Of a DNA stretch of 64,000 nt, positions 1 to 9,417 are shown piece after piece. Below the pieces are notes generated by a model. It ran no database searches. It had not been told where the DNA came from and saw only the letters and a program-made list of their open reading frames with translations. The position numbers and the translations under genes are program-made. This DNA comes from an uncultured Pelagibacteraceae bacterium. Lineage in GTDB: Bacteria; Pseudomonadota; Alphaproteobacteria; Pelagibacterales; Pelagibacteraceae. The DNA lies in NCBI GenBank assembly GCA_902559395.1, contig CACEHR010000001.1:186001-250000 (forward strand), in the 5' to 3' direction. Position 1 is the stretch's first letter. The number at the start of each line of letters is the position of its first letter.

Positions 1-891
1 ATTTGGACCATGATCAGGGGATATACGAATAAAGGGCAGTCCTAAAGTAATGTTTATCGCATCATATTCGTATATTGTCTTTATAGGTGATAAAACTTGA
101 TCATGATACATGCCTATAATAACATCAAATTTTTTTCTATTATCTTTTAAAAAAATTGTATCAGCAGAATGGGGACCTGAGACTTTATAACCAATTTTTT
201 TTAATTCAATTACCGAAGGTTTAATTACTTTTTCATCTTCGTTATAATCATCTATGCTTTCACAGTGAGGATTTAAACCTAAAATAGCTATTTGGGGTTC
301 AAATTTTAAAAAAGATTTGTAAAAATTCACTATTAGTTTAACTTTGTTTTTTATAATTTTTTTATCAACTTTTTTATTTACTAATTTTAATGGTAAATGC
401 GTCGTAATTGGACAAACTGATAAACTTTTATTATAAATCAGCATAGCAGTATTATTAGATGAAAATTTTTCTGAAATATATTCAGTAATACCTAGGTGTT
501 TTTTTTTTAAAAAACTTTTTTTTGAAATTGGCCCATTTATAAATTTATTTGTAATTCCACTTTTAATAATATTTAGACCAATTTTAAAAGATTGTTCAAT
601 ATAGCTATTGGATTTAAGAGAAATTTTATCAAACGCTTTTGATGCATTATAATTAATATTAATTAAATTTATTGATTTATTATTAAGATTATAATTTGAA
701 AGTTTTTTATAATCTAAAATTGTTATTTTTTTTTTATAATTAAGCTTTTTCATCTGTAGTTTAAGCAACTTGTAAGACGCAATTAAAATAAGAGGACTTT
801 TAATTTTCTTTTTTAATGCTTTAAAGAAAATTTCTAAAAAAATACTATTTGGCTCTCCAGCAACTATAATTATAGGTTTAAATTTTTTCAA
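1..891 (-). CDS. pdxA: 4-hydroxythreonine-4-phosphate dehydrogenase PdxA (3' end beyond the window)
   Basis: NAD-dependent dehydrogenase of pyridoxal phosphate synthesis, oxidising 4-phosphohydroxy-L-threonine. My reverse-strand translation gives about 297 residues beginning with VAGEP near the N-terminus, then GLNPHCES, GPHSADTIF, YHDQVLSP and LPFIRISPDHG, the metal- and substrate-binding blocks typical of PdxA. The C-terminus lies off the left edge. The best start is a TTG at 889-891, because no ATG precedes the conserved VAGEP motif in frame; this overlaps the end of surA by 14 bp. The surA-pdxA order inside an lptFGD cluster is a common proteobacterial arrangement (rsmA usually follows, but is outside this window). 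The family call is firm and the start is moderately sure. Confidence 0.93.
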   Translation of the reverse strand, partial: MKKFKPIIIVAGEPNSIFLEIFFKALKKKIKSPLILIASYKLLKLQMKKLNYKKKITILDYKKLSNYNLNNKSINLININYNASKAFDKISLKSNSYIEQSFKIGLNIIKSGITNKFINGPISKKSFLKKKHLGITEYISEKFSSNNTAMLIYNKSLSVCPITTHLPLKLVNKKVDKKIIKNKVKLIVNFYKSFLKFEPQIAILGLNPHCESIDDYNEDEKVIKPSVIELKKIGYKVSGPHSADTIFLKDNRKKFDVIIGMYHDQVLSPIKTIYEYDAINITLGLPFIRISPDHGPN

Positions 892-1813
892 TTTTAAGAT
901 TTTTTTTAATTTTTTTAAAATAGATATTTGAAAATCTATTTAATTGTTGATTTGTTTTTAATCGAATTAATTTATTAAGCTCTTTATCAATATCCAGTGA
1001 AATTTTTTCTTTTTTAATTTCATTAATTTTAATAATCAAAAAACCACCTTGTATTGTAATGGGATTACTATATTTACCAATTTGCATATTAATAATTTTT
1101 TCTCTTAAATTTTTACTTATTGAATTTTCATTAATCCATCCCAAATTTCCTCCAAAACTTTTTGTTTCTGATACACTATGAATTAATGCTGCATTTTCAA
1201 AACCTTTGTTCTCGATATCATCTATGATTTGGTTTAGTTTATCAGAAAAATTTTCAGCTTTTTCAACATTAAATACGATTTCAGATAAATTAAATATGTT
1301 TTGATTTTCTTTTAATGAAATCTCTTTTTTTAACTTAGATACATCTACCTGAACTTTTGATTTATATTTTTCATATATGAGCTGATTCCACAAAGCTTCT
1401 ATAGATAATTTTTCTTTAAATTCATTTAAACTTATACCTAAATTATTTAATTTTTTTTCAAACTCTGCTTTATTATTTAAACCAATCTTAGAATATGTTT
1501 CTGTTATCATTTGATTAGTATAATCATCATTAATAATTATATTTTCAACGTGTTTTAAAATTTCTATTTTCTTTATCTTTTCTCTTATTATTGAGTTTTT
1601 TGAAATTTCAAAAATTTCATCCTTTTCTAAGTCGCTTATCGTTGGATTAATTAAACTTAAATATTTAAACTCTTTTTTTAAGTCATATGTTGTAATTATT
1701 TCGTTATTTACTTTATACAAAATTTTATTTTCAACGGAATTTGATGAAATGGGTATAAGCCATAAAATAACAATTATATAAAAAATATTAATTTTTTTAG
1801 TTAAATAGATCAT
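878..1813 (-). CDS. surA: SurA-like periplasmic peptidyl-prolyl isomerase / chaperone
   Basis: Periplasmic chaperone escorting unfolded outer-membrane proteins, with a parvulin-type isomerase fold. The 311 residues start with a hydrophobic signal segment (about residues 9-25), followed by a helical SurA N-domain and a single parvulin domain (about 174-267) containing GGNLGW at 221-226 and a GGFLIIKI strand near 256-263. It is shorter than the enterobacterial protein, which has two parvulin domains; only one is visible here. The gene overlaps lptD by 17 bp upstream and pdxA downstream, so it is translated as part of the lpt operon. This placement beside LptD, a known SurA client in other bacteria, supports the assignment. 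Confidence 0.88.
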   Translation of the reverse strand: MIYLTKKINIFYIIVILWLIPISSNSVENKILYKVNNEIITTYDLKKEFKYLSLINPTISDLEKDEIFEISKNSIIREKIKKIEILKHVENIIINDDYTNQMITETYSKIGLNNKAEFEKKLNNLGISLNEFKEKLSIEALWNQLIYEKYKSKVQVDVSKLKKEISLKENQNIFNLSEIVFNVEKAENFSDKLNQIIDDIENKGFENAALIHSVSETKSFGGNLGWINENSISKNLREKIINMQIGKYSNPITIQGGFLIIKINEIKKEKISLDIDKELNKLIRLKTNQQLNRFSNIYFKKIKKNLKIEKI

Positions 1814-4715
1814 TGTTTCTATAAAATTCTTGGTCTACATTTTGCTCTAATGTTACAAGTGGGAATAAGGTTAATGTAAGAAGTAAATCTTCTGTAGGTT
1901 TTGCATCTCTATCAGAATAATATGTTTTTCTATATTTCACTCCAGCAGTCAGGCAGTCATTTTTATATTCATAAACTAAATCATAATATTCTGTTAAACT
2001 TATTTTTCTATTTCTTCTTGTTTCGAATGTTAAATAATTATTTTCATCTATTTTATATAAAGTTTTATTGCTAATCGAATTACTATTTCCCATTTCTCCA
2101 TTTGCTTCAGAAAAATTAAATTCGGTAATTAAATTATTTAGAAAAAATTTTACCTTTATATCATTCTGTTCAAATGTGGTTAAATCATTATCTATAGAAA
2201 AATTATAGTCTACTTGAACCTTTTCAGAAAGTTTATTTGTGATAGACCCAAATAAATTTGATGCTTTTCTATTTAATGTTGACGATGCAGATATTTTATC
2301 TTCCTCTACATCTCGAAGCACACCTGCTAATTTTATTTCAAAATATTTTTCAATTTCTTCTAATTTGTCACTCTCGTCAGAAATGTAATTTAAATCTTTA
2401 TCTTTTCTATAATTTAATCCCAAAGTTAAAGATTTTCCTTTTTCATAAGCTTCACTTAAACCTAATCTGTTGATACTAAAAATATTGTCAACATTTACAC
2501 CTCTTGATGATAATTTTTTCATTTGACCTGGATTTAATCGAAAAGAAACCATTGGAGTAATTTTTTCATAAAATTCCTCCGATGTTTTAATTAGTGGAAA
2601 TTCAGATCTAACTTCAAATATGCTCATTAATTGAGATTGAAGACTTGATTTATAAACTGAATGATTTTTGCCCATTGTATTTAAGTTCATAAAATATAAA
2701 CCAAAATCATTCTTAAAACCTAAATTTGAAAAATAATCTATACTAGAGTAGCTAAGATTGTTATTAATTGTTGTCTTTAAAACATTAGTATTGTTCAATA
2801 CATTGTTACCACTTGATGAAAAATCAAATATTCCATTAAATAAATTATAGTCAAAACTTGTAGAATAAGAATAATGTGGAAAATTATATTCATATCTATC
2901 ACTTTCGGATCCTGATAAAGACTCATATATCTGCATACCCGTATCAAAATTATAATTTTCATTATCTAAAATAAGGTCAAAACCTGATTTTAAAGTATTG
3001 TTACTGCTTGGCTTAATTGAAGATAGTATGAAATTGTTTTTGAAAACATTCAAAAAAGTATCATTCGTAACACTTTCTAGATATACGTTAAGATCACTAA
3101 CCGAATAATTTTTTAAATTAAGTTTTTTTTCAAATCTAGAAAAAAAATGACCTATAGAATTTCTCCTACTTCCAACAATTGAGGACTGATATCCTTTAGT
3201 GATACCAAACTCAGCAAAAAATTTTGAGTCTTTATTCACTTGCCTATATTCGTTTTGAAACATTTCAATTTCGCTGTCAAAAATTTGTGGTTTAAATGTA
3301 TAATCCTTGTTTTCCGAAATTACATGATAATATGGTAGGTAAAAAGATGTTCCTAGTATCTTGGATCTGTTAAGTTGTGGTCTCAAAAAACCTGATTGAC
3401 GATCAACTGTAGGATCTGGATGAAAAAATTTTGGAAAATAAAAAATTGGCATATTGTATAAATTTAGTATTGAATCTTTATAAATAAGTTGTTTTTTAAC
3501 TTTATCATGAATTATTTTTTTTGATTTCATGCTCCAAGCTGGGCAGTCTTTATTTTTCTTACAGCTTGTAAAAATACCTTTGTTTATTATTGTTTTGTCC
3601 TCATCTCCTGATGAAGAAAGCCCATAAAGCCTTGGTTCATTTTCAAAAGTTGATTTATTTTTGTCTATTTTATCAATTTCTGTTTTTTCAATTAATTCTA
3701 AAAACTTCTCTTTTTCTTTTTGAAATATATTTTTATGCATTAGTATTTTAGTATCTTTTCCAGTAAATTTTTTATTTTTAAAATTGAATATCCCACTTGA
3801 GAATTCAAATTTATCGCTTTTTTTCTTATTAAAATTAGTGATAATACTTACATCATTTCCTTTAAGAATTTTTTCTTCAATAAAATAAAAAAAATTTTCA
3901 AAGTTATAAACATTATCATCATCATCTTTAACAATTGATTTATATTTTGAACTTAATATCTGCTCGTTTCTTAATAAAATAGTATCTTTTGATTCAAAAT
4001 TATATTTTGTCTCTACTATAATTTCAGTAGCACCTTGAGAAAAAATTTTTTCCTTATTTTTAAAATAAGTTATATCGTCTGAGTAAACAATTATGTCTTT
4101 TATGTTATCTTCAATTTTGACATTTTTATTAGCATTAATTATATTTAGTATTTTGTTATACTCAATTTCTTTAGCTTGAATTTTTAAATTATCACTAATT
4201 GCCTGCGAATTTTTTTTTGAAATGATTTTTTCTGAATTTTTATAATAAGTTAAATGGTCGGAAAATAAAGTTATATTTTTTATTTTGTCTTCAACTTTTA
4301 CGTCACCATTTGCATCTAAAGTATTTCGATTTTTATCGTATTCAAATATATTTGCATCAATGACTATGTTATTTCCAGTAGCTCTTGATCTACTGTTAGT
4401 AAATATTCTTTCTTGTGCTTTATTATATGTAATGTTGTTAGATAAAATAATTACGTCATTAGTTAAGTCTTTAAGTATTACATTACCTTTTGCATTAAGT
4501 ACATTTGTAACTTTATTGTATTCAAACGTATTAGCATCTAAAACAATACCATTATCTGTAGTAATTTTTCCTCTTTTCGTTCCTTTAAACTTATTCCCTT
4601 TTTCTAATATTTCTATTTCAGTCACATCAAAATTAAATTGTTCCCCAGCATATACAGTTAATGAATATAGATTAAAAAAAATAAGGAAGATTAATATAAA
4701 AATATTATTTTTCAT
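1797..4715 (-). CDS. lptD: LPS-assembly outer-membrane protein LptD (OstA)
   Basis: Outer-membrane barrel that inserts lipopolysaccharide into the outer leaflet with LptE. The 972 residues contain a signal peptide (about 1-23, ending VYA), an N-terminal OstA/LptA-like region, and a long beta-rich C-terminal barrel with PIFYFPKFFHPDP and RQSGFLRPQLNRS near the junction. The N-domain is enlarged by three consecutive copies of a roughly 60-residue unit (about 64-244). Only three cysteines are visible (two near the N-domain/barrel junction, one near the C-terminus), so the disulfide pattern differs from the four-cysteine enterobacterial protein. It lies directly after lptG with an 11 bp overlap and before surA. 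The assignment is secure from motifs and context. Confidence 0.92.
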   Translation of the reverse strand: MKNNIFILIFLIFFNLYSLTVYAGEQFNFDVTEIEILEKGNKFKGTKRGKITTDNGIVLDANTFEYNKVTNVLNAKGNVILKDLTNDVIILSNNITYNKAQERIFTNSRSRATGNNIVIDANIFEYDKNRNTLDANGDVKVEDKIKNITLFSDHLTYYKNSEKIISKKNSQAISDNLKIQAKEIEYNKILNIINANKNVKIEDNIKDIIVYSDDITYFKNKEKIFSQGATEIIVETKYNFESKDTILLRNEQILSSKYKSIVKDDDDNVYNFENFFYFIEEKILKGNDVSIITNFNKKKSDKFEFSSGIFNFKNKKFTGKDTKILMHKNIFQKEKEKFLELIEKTEIDKIDKNKSTFENEPRLYGLSSSGDEDKTIINKGIFTSCKKNKDCPAWSMKSKKIIHDKVKKQLIYKDSILNLYNMPIFYFPKFFHPDPTVDRQSGFLRPQLNRSKILGTSFYLPYYHVISENKDYTFKPQIFDSEIEMFQNEYRQVNKDSKFFAEFGITKGYQSSIVGSRRNSIGHFFSRFEKKLNLKNYSVSDLNVYLESVTNDTFLNVFKNNFILSSIKPSSNNTLKSGFDLILDNENYNFDTGMQIYESLSGSESDRYEYNFPHYSYSTSFDYNLFNGIFDFSSSGNNVLNNTNVLKTTINNNLSYSSIDYFSNLGFKNDFGLYFMNLNTMGKNHSVYKSSLQSQLMSIFEVRSEFPLIKTSEEFYEKITPMVSFRLNPGQMKKLSSRGVNVDNIFSINRLGLSEAYEKGKSLTLGLNYRKDKDLNYISDESDKLEEIEKYFEIKLAGVLRDVEEDKISASSTLNRKASNLFGSITNKLSEKVQVDYNFSIDNDLTTFEQNDIKVKFFLNNLITEFNFSEANGEMGNSNSISNKTLYKIDENNYLTFETRRNRKISLTEYYDLVYEYKNDCLTAGVKYRKTYYSDRDAKPTEDLLLTLTLFPLVTLEQNVDQEFYRNNDLFN
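3984..4526 (-). repeat. Three tandem ~60-residue LptA-like repeats inside lptD
   Basis: Residues about 64-123, 124-183 and 184-244 of LptD align in register without gaps. Each has an (F/I)EY(N/D)K start, an NA(K/N)..V..(E/K)D core, and a (L/I)TY.K...(K/R)I(F/I) segment. The unit resembles the beta-jellyroll repeat of LptA/OstA. The copies are clearly diverged at protein level, so this is an old duplication rather than a recent DNA repeat. Confidence 0.8.
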
Positions 4716-5778
4716 TTATTCTCATGATCATGATTATATTTATTAATAATAGAATTATTAACGGCACCCATATAGATACAAATATTGAAAATTTTTCAGT
4801 TTTACCCATCACATTAAAAAAATTGTTTATATAATAAATTATTACAGACAAAAATAATCCTATAGATATTTTAAATGTAGAGCTGCTATATCTTTTAATA
4901 TTAAACATTATTATAGCTGAAAAAATTGTCATTAAGGATAGGTATATCGGGTAAGAAATTATTTTACTTAATTGTAAATTCACTTCAATAATCGAGTAGT
5001 TTAAAGACTTATAATTCTTTTTGAGCTCAAACAATTCAATAATCGACAATGAAGATAAATTTGAAAATAAACTTTGAATTTTTTCATAATTAAAATTAGA
5101 GTATAACTTAAATTGTTTTTTCTCTAGACTTTCATTGTTTTGATAAATTTTCACATCATGAGCTACCCACTCATTATTTTCAATATCTATTTTTTTACTC
5201 TGAATATTTTTAATTACTTCATAATTGCTATCAAATTGAGTAATAAAAGTATTAACTAGGAATGTTTTATCAATTTTTTGGGCATTTATTATATAAACAT
5301 GATCATCAAAACTATCTTTTATCCATAAACCATTTTGAGTAATTACAGCAAGATATTTATCATCTGAGCTATAGTTATTTTTTAATTCTAGATATGAATT
5401 TTTTAAATTTGAAGAAAAATTATAAAATAATGTAATTATAGCTATACCCAAAACTACAGAAAAAATAGTAATAATCAAAAGGATTTTTGAATTCTTTAAG
5501 CCTGAGTATTTAAATATTTGTATTTGATTGTTGTTAAAGAGGTTAATAAAAAATAACTGTGTGCCAATTAAGAAAATAAATGGAAACATTTCAAAGATAA
5601 GCGAAGGTGAATTTAAGATAGAGACATAAATAGGCAGGTATAAGCTTACATCAATATTTCTAAAAAATTCTAATTCACTCAGGATATTTAATATTAAAAC
5701 TAAACTAAACATAACAAAAAAAACATAAAGAAATGATTTAGAGAATATTGTAATTATAAATTTATGATATGTTTTCAT
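4705..5778 (-). CDS. lptG: LPS export ABC transporter permease LptG
   Basis: Inner-membrane permease of the LptB2FG complex that extracts lipopolysaccharide and feeds the LptCAD bridge. The 357 residues show the YjgP/YjgQ layout: three N-terminal membrane segments (about 12-35, 55-75, 95-120), a periplasmic beta-rich domain (including GLWIKD and YIINAQ), and three C-terminal membrane segments ending near the C-terminus. It starts at the last base of lptF and overlaps lptD by 11 bp, so expression is coupled. LptF and LptG are paralogues; calling this one LptG follows gene order (second, next to lptD) and its sequence style. LptB is not in the window. Confidence 0.88.
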   Translation of the reverse strand: MKTYHKFIITIFSKSFLYVFFVMFSLVLILNILSELEFFRNIDVSLYLPIYVSILNSPSLIFEMFPFIFLIGTQLFFINLFNNNQIQIFKYSGLKNSKILLIITIFSVVLGIAIITLFYNFSSNLKNSYLELKNNYSSDDKYLAVITQNGLWIKDSFDDHVYIINAQKIDKTFLVNTFITQFDSNYEVIKNIQSKKIDIENNEWVAHDVKIYQNNESLEKKQFKLYSNFNYEKIQSLFSNLSSLSIIELFELKKNYKSLNYSIIEVNLQLSKIISYPIYLSLMTIFSAIIMFNIKRYSSSTFKISIGLFLSVIIYYINNFFNVMGKTEKFSIFVSIWVPLIILLLINIIMIMRINEK

Positions 5779-6926
5779 TAATTTTTATTTTTTAATTGAT
5801 GTTTAAATTTAAGTTTTGAAAAAACTGAATAGTACAAAAATAGAAAGATTATAATAGGAATAACAAATATTCTTAAATTGTAATCAAGTATATCGTTAAT
5901 TAATTTTTGAGTTGTTTCTGAAAAGATTATTATTGTCAAGCCAATTAAAAATATTAATATTCTATATTTAGTATAATTAATATTTTCTTTAGAATAAATT
6001 ATAAGCATTAGTGAAATTAATATTAACGAAGGGATATAAAATGGAATTAAAAATCTTTTATAAAGCTCTTTATAAATATTATCTAAATTCTCAACAGTAC
6101 AATTTTGAATAAATATTTTAGATTTTTTTTTATCTTTTTTAATATTTATAAATCTATTCAAACATTCAACGAGATTAAAGGTTGAAGTTTCTTGAATTTT
6201 ATCTACTTTAATTATACCAGAGTCTTGACTTGACATGTTGAGTGTTGATTGAGTAAAGCTAAATGTCGTTATGTCATCATTTATTTTATTTATCGTTTGT
6301 CCATTTTTTAATACTAAAATTTGAAGATCACTACCTGATTTAAAATAACCACTTTTTGCATATGTAATTTGAAAGTTTTCTTTTGCAGTTTCTTTTTTTA
6401 AGTAAATATTTTTAAGTTCACCATTTTTATTTTTATCATCTGCAAAAATTGTTAAACCTTTTATATTATCATTAAATTTTTTTGGTTTAATAAAGCTTTC
6501 AAAGAAATTAATGTTTGAGTTTTTGATAAGCTCTCTTGAAATATTTTGAGTAGTAGGAACTATAAATGATACTAATATTATTTGAAAAATAGTAAATATT
6601 AATGAAATTTTTAGAAAAAAATTTACTAATTGAATTTTACTTACTCCAAAATTCCAAAAAATCATTAATTCATTATTTAATTCATATTTAGATATTACAT
6701 AAAAAAAACTAAAAAAAAGAGCGAATGGTAAAAGCTTACTAATAATTTTGGGGAAATTTAACAAAGTATAATTGAGATATAGCAAAATATCTCTCCCATC
6801 TTCCACCATCAAATCAAGGAAATTCACTGCCTGAAATACCCAGACTATTGTAGAGGCTGATATTAATGAAATTAAAAAGAAAAGTGTGCAATCCGTAATT
6901 AGTTTTCTAAATAGTATTTTTTTCAT
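5778..6926 (-). CDS. lptF: LPS export ABC transporter permease LptF
   Basis: Partner permease of LptG in lipopolysaccharide export. The 382 residues contain an N-terminal membrane segment (about 10-32), further segments near 55-80 and 100-122, a periplasmic domain with GLTIFADDKN and IYLKKE, and three C-terminal helices (about 290-370). The segment MIFWNFGVSK matches the conserved cytosolic coupling region of this family. It is the first gene of the lptF-lptG-lptD-surA-pdxA array and is divergent from pepA across a 62 bp gap that must hold both promoters. Confidence 0.88.
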   Translation of the reverse strand: MKKILFRKLITDCTLFFLISLISASTIVWVFQAVNFLDLMVEDGRDILLYLNYTLLNFPKIISKLLPFALFFSFFYVISKYELNNELMIFWNFGVSKIQLVNFFLKISLIFTIFQIILVSFIVPTTQNISRELIKNSNINFFESFIKPKKFNDNIKGLTIFADDKNKNGELKNIYLKKETAKENFQITYAKSGYFKSGSDLQILVLKNGQTINKINDDITTFSFTQSTLNMSSQDSGIIKVDKIQETSTFNLVECLNRFINIKKDKKKSKIFIQNCTVENLDNIYKELYKRFLIPFYIPSLILISLMLIIYSKENINYTKYRILIFLIGLTIIIFSETTQKLINDILDYNLRIFVIPIIIFLFLYYSVFSKLKFKHQLKNKN

Positions 6927-6988
6927 TGAAATTAGCTATTTTTATTTCTATATAGCATCCATCTCCATATGAGTGTATTTAAAATTTT

Positions 6989-8443
6989 ATGTCTATAGAA
7001 ATTAATTATAAAAACAACATGTCAAAATCGAACTCATCTAATGTAGTTTTATTTATTGATCAAAAATTCAATATCCTGGGTTTAAAAAAACATATTTTGA
7101 AATCAGATTATTTGTTTATTTCAGATTTACAAAAGATAAAAGATAATAAAAAAAAAATACAGATCTTTGATGTTAACTCAAAAAAAAAGATAATCCTCAT
7201 ATCATTAAAAAATAAAATCTCAAATTCAGAAATAGAAAACTTAGGTGCAAATTTTTATGATATTTCAAAAGAATTTAAACAGAATAATATTATACTAAAT
7301 TCAGATACAATCCCTAATAATCTAAAAAATTCTATAGGATATTTTTTACATGGCTATAAATTAAAATCTTATATATTTGATAAGTATAAATCTAACAAAA
7401 CTAAAAAAAAAATATCTTTTACTATAACTGGTAAAAATAAACCCTCTATTAAAGAGCTATTAAGATTTAAAGCTTTAGAGGAAGGAACTTTTTATACTAG
7501 AGATCTAGTTTCTGAACCTGGAAACATTCTACACCCTGATGAATATGCCAAAAGAATAAAATCTCTGAGTAGGTTTGGTTTAAAAATTAATATATATGAT
7601 CAAAAAAAATTAAAAAAACTTGGGATGAATACTTTGCTTGGTGTTGGTCAAGGTAGTATCAGGGGATCTTATTTAGTTACAATGGAGTGGAATGGTTTAA
7701 AAGATAAATCTAAACCTTTAGCGTTTGTAGGAAAAGGAGTGTGTTTCGATACAGGAGGTATCTCTCTTAAGCCAGCTAAGTTTATGGAAGATATGACATA
7801 TGACATGGCTGGTTCTGCTGTTGTAGTTGGTTTAATGAAAAGTTTGGCTCTTAGAAAAGCAAAGGTAAATGTTGTAGGTGTAGTTGGACTTGTTGAAAAT
7901 ATGCCAGGCGGTAACGCACAAAGACCAGGAGATATAGTTAAATCTTTTAGTGGCAAGACAGTTGAAATTCTAAACACAGATGCTGAAGGAAGATTGGTAT
8001 TAGCTGATGCTTTAACTTATACAGAGGAAAAATTTAAACCAAAATTTATAGTAGACTTAGCGACGCTGACAGGAGCAATTATTGTTTCACTTGGATCTGA
8101 ATACGCTGGTTTATTTTCAAATGATGACAACCTATCAAATCAATTAATTAATGCAGGAGAAAATGTTCAAGAGAAGGTATGGAGAATGCCTTTACATAAA
8201 AATTTTGACAAACTAATTGACTCAAAAAATGCAGACATGCAAAATATAAATTATGTTGGCGGAGCAGGATCTACGACTGCTGCACAATTTTTACAAAGAT
8301 TTATCTTAAACAAAACACCTTGGGCACATCTAGATATAGCTGGTATGGCTTTTTCAAAATATGGTGGAGCATTAAATTCAAGTGGTGCAACAGGTTATGG
8401 AGTTAGATTATTAAACAAACTAATAGAGGATAATTATGAGTAA
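6989..8443 (+). CDS. pepA: Leucyl aminopeptidase (M17 family, PepA)
   Basis: Cytosolic dinuclear-metal aminopeptidase that removes N-terminal residues from peptides. The N-terminal macro-like domain (about 1-150) is divergent and lysine rich. The C-terminal catalytic domain holds GKGVCFDTGGISLKP (about 248-262, metal and catalytic lysines) and NTDAEGR at 329-335 with its metal-binding Asp/Glu. The 484-residue length is normal. An alternative ATG ten codons downstream (7019) would give a start more like other M17 proteins, so the exact N-terminus is uncertain. It overlaps ndk by 8 bp, implying co-transcription. Confidence 0.92.
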   Translation: MSIEINYKNNMSKSNSSNVVLFIDQKFNILGLKKHILKSDYLFISDLQKIKDNKKKIQIFDVNSKKKIILISLKNKISNSEIENLGANFYDISKEFKQNNIILNSDTIPNNLKNSIGYFLHGYKLKSYIFDKYKSNKTKKKISFTITGKNKPSIKELLRFKALEEGTFYTRDLVSEPGNILHPDEYAKRIKSLSRFGLKINIYDQKKLKKLGMNTLLGVGQGSIRGSYLVTMEWNGLKDKSKPLAFVGKGVCFDTGGISLKPAKFMEDMTYDMAGSAVVVGLMKSLALRKAKVNVVGVVGLVENMPGGNAQRPGDIVKSFSGKTVEILNTDAEGRLVLADALTYTEEKFKPKFIVDLATLTGAIIVSLGSEYAGLFSNDDNLSNQLINAGENVQEKVWRMPLHKNFDKLIDSKNADMQNINYVGGAGSTTAAQFLQRFILNKTPWAHLDIAGMAFSKYGGALNSSGATGYGVRLLNKLIEDNYE

Positions 8444-8846
8444 TGTAGAGCAGACTTTATCAATTATAAAACCCGACGCAGTTGAAAGAAATCTTGAAAA
8501 TGAAATTAAAGAAATTTTTAAAAATAATGGTTTTATAATTCTTGAAGAAAAAAAAATTCAAATAGAAAAATTGGAAGCTGAAAAATTTTATAAGGTTCAT
8601 GAAACAAAGCCATTTTATAATGATTTATGTGCTTATCTTTCTTCAGGTCCAATTGTAGTAATGGTCCTTGAAAAAGAAAATGCAGTTTTAGAAAATAGAA
8701 AGTTAATGGGTGCCACAAATCCAAAAGACGCTGAAGAGGGCACCATTAGAAAAAAATATGGAATTTCAATTGATAAAAATTCAGTACATGGTTCAGATAG
8801 TGTTGAAAACGCAAGAATTGAAATAGATTTTTTCTTTAAAGATTAA
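8436..8846 (+). CDS. ndk: Nucleoside diphosphate kinase
   Basis: Transfers the gamma-phosphate of ATP to nucleoside diphosphates through a phosphohistidine. The 136 residues carry TLSIIKPDAV at the N-terminus, GTIRKKYG at about 102-109 and NSVHGSDS with the catalytic His at 118, all family hallmarks, and the length is typical. It overlaps pepA at the start and converges with purN, sharing 11 bp at the 3' ends, so no separate terminator fits between them. Confidence 0.96.
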   Translation: MSNVEQTLSIIKPDAVERNLENEIKEIFKNNGFIILEEKKIQIEKLEAEKFYKVHETKPFYNDLCAYLSSGPIVVMVLEKENAVLENRKLMGATNPKDAEEGTIRKKYGISIDKNSVHGSDSVENARIEIDFFFKD

Positions 8847-9417
8847 AAAGTTTCAATATAGCTTTAGGGTATAGCTTATGCTCTTGAACTAAGATTTTTT
8901 TAGCAAGTGAGGCTACAGTTTCATTTTTTGAGATTTTAACTTTCTTCTGCAGGACAATTCTCCCAGAGTCTAATCTAGAATTTACTAAATGAACAGTACA
9001 CCCTGAGTATTTTTCTTTATTTTTTAATGCTCTCTTATGAGTATTTAATCCTTTATATTTGGGTAGTAAAGAAGGGTGTATATTTAAAATTTTTCCTTTA
9101 AATTTTTTAATAAAATTCTTTGATAAAATTTTCATAAATCCAGCAAGACAAATCATTTCAATATTATTTATATTTAAAATATAAAGTAATTTGTTTTCGC
9201 TTAAATTTTTATTTTTAAAATTTAAAACTTTTTTTTTTATTTTATATAATTTAGCGTAATTTAAACCTTTTGCTTTTAAATTATTTGAAAAAATAAACTC
9301 GATAGATATAGGAGATTTAATAGTTTTCGAAAATTTAATCAGAGATTTTAGATTACTTCCTGTGCCTGAAATAAATACAGCAGTTCTAATTTTACTATGA
9401 CCAGTTGATAGAACCAT
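8836..9417 (-). CDS. purN: Phosphoribosylglycinamide formyltransferase PurN
   Basis: Third step of purine synthesis: formylates GAR with 10-formyltetrahydrofolate. The 193 residues have SGTGSNL at about 17-23 (phosphate loop), LAGFMKILS (about 91-99), NIHPSLLPKYKG (about 112-123) with the catalytic Asn and His, and a catalytic Asp in SRLDSGRI near 150. The gene follows purM with a 23 bp overlap, the usual purMN pair. The start might be a few codons later than the ATG chosen, since conserved sequence begins near residue 11. Confidence 0.95.
   Translation of the reverse strand: MVLSTGHSKIRTAVFISGTGSNLKSLIKFSKTIKSPISIEFIFSNNLKAKGLNYAKLYKIKKKVLNFKNKNLSENKLLYILNINNIEMICLAGFMKILSKNFIKKFKGKILNIHPSLLPKYKGLNTHKRALKNKEKYSGCTVHLVNSRLDSGRIVLQKKVKISKNETVASLAKKILVQEHKLYPKAILKLFNL

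Noticed and set aside
4285-4746. 153-residue plus-strand ORF opposite lptD
   Set aside because: Leu/Ser/Phe-rich composition typical of the antisense of a Lys/Asn-rich gene; no recognisable domain.
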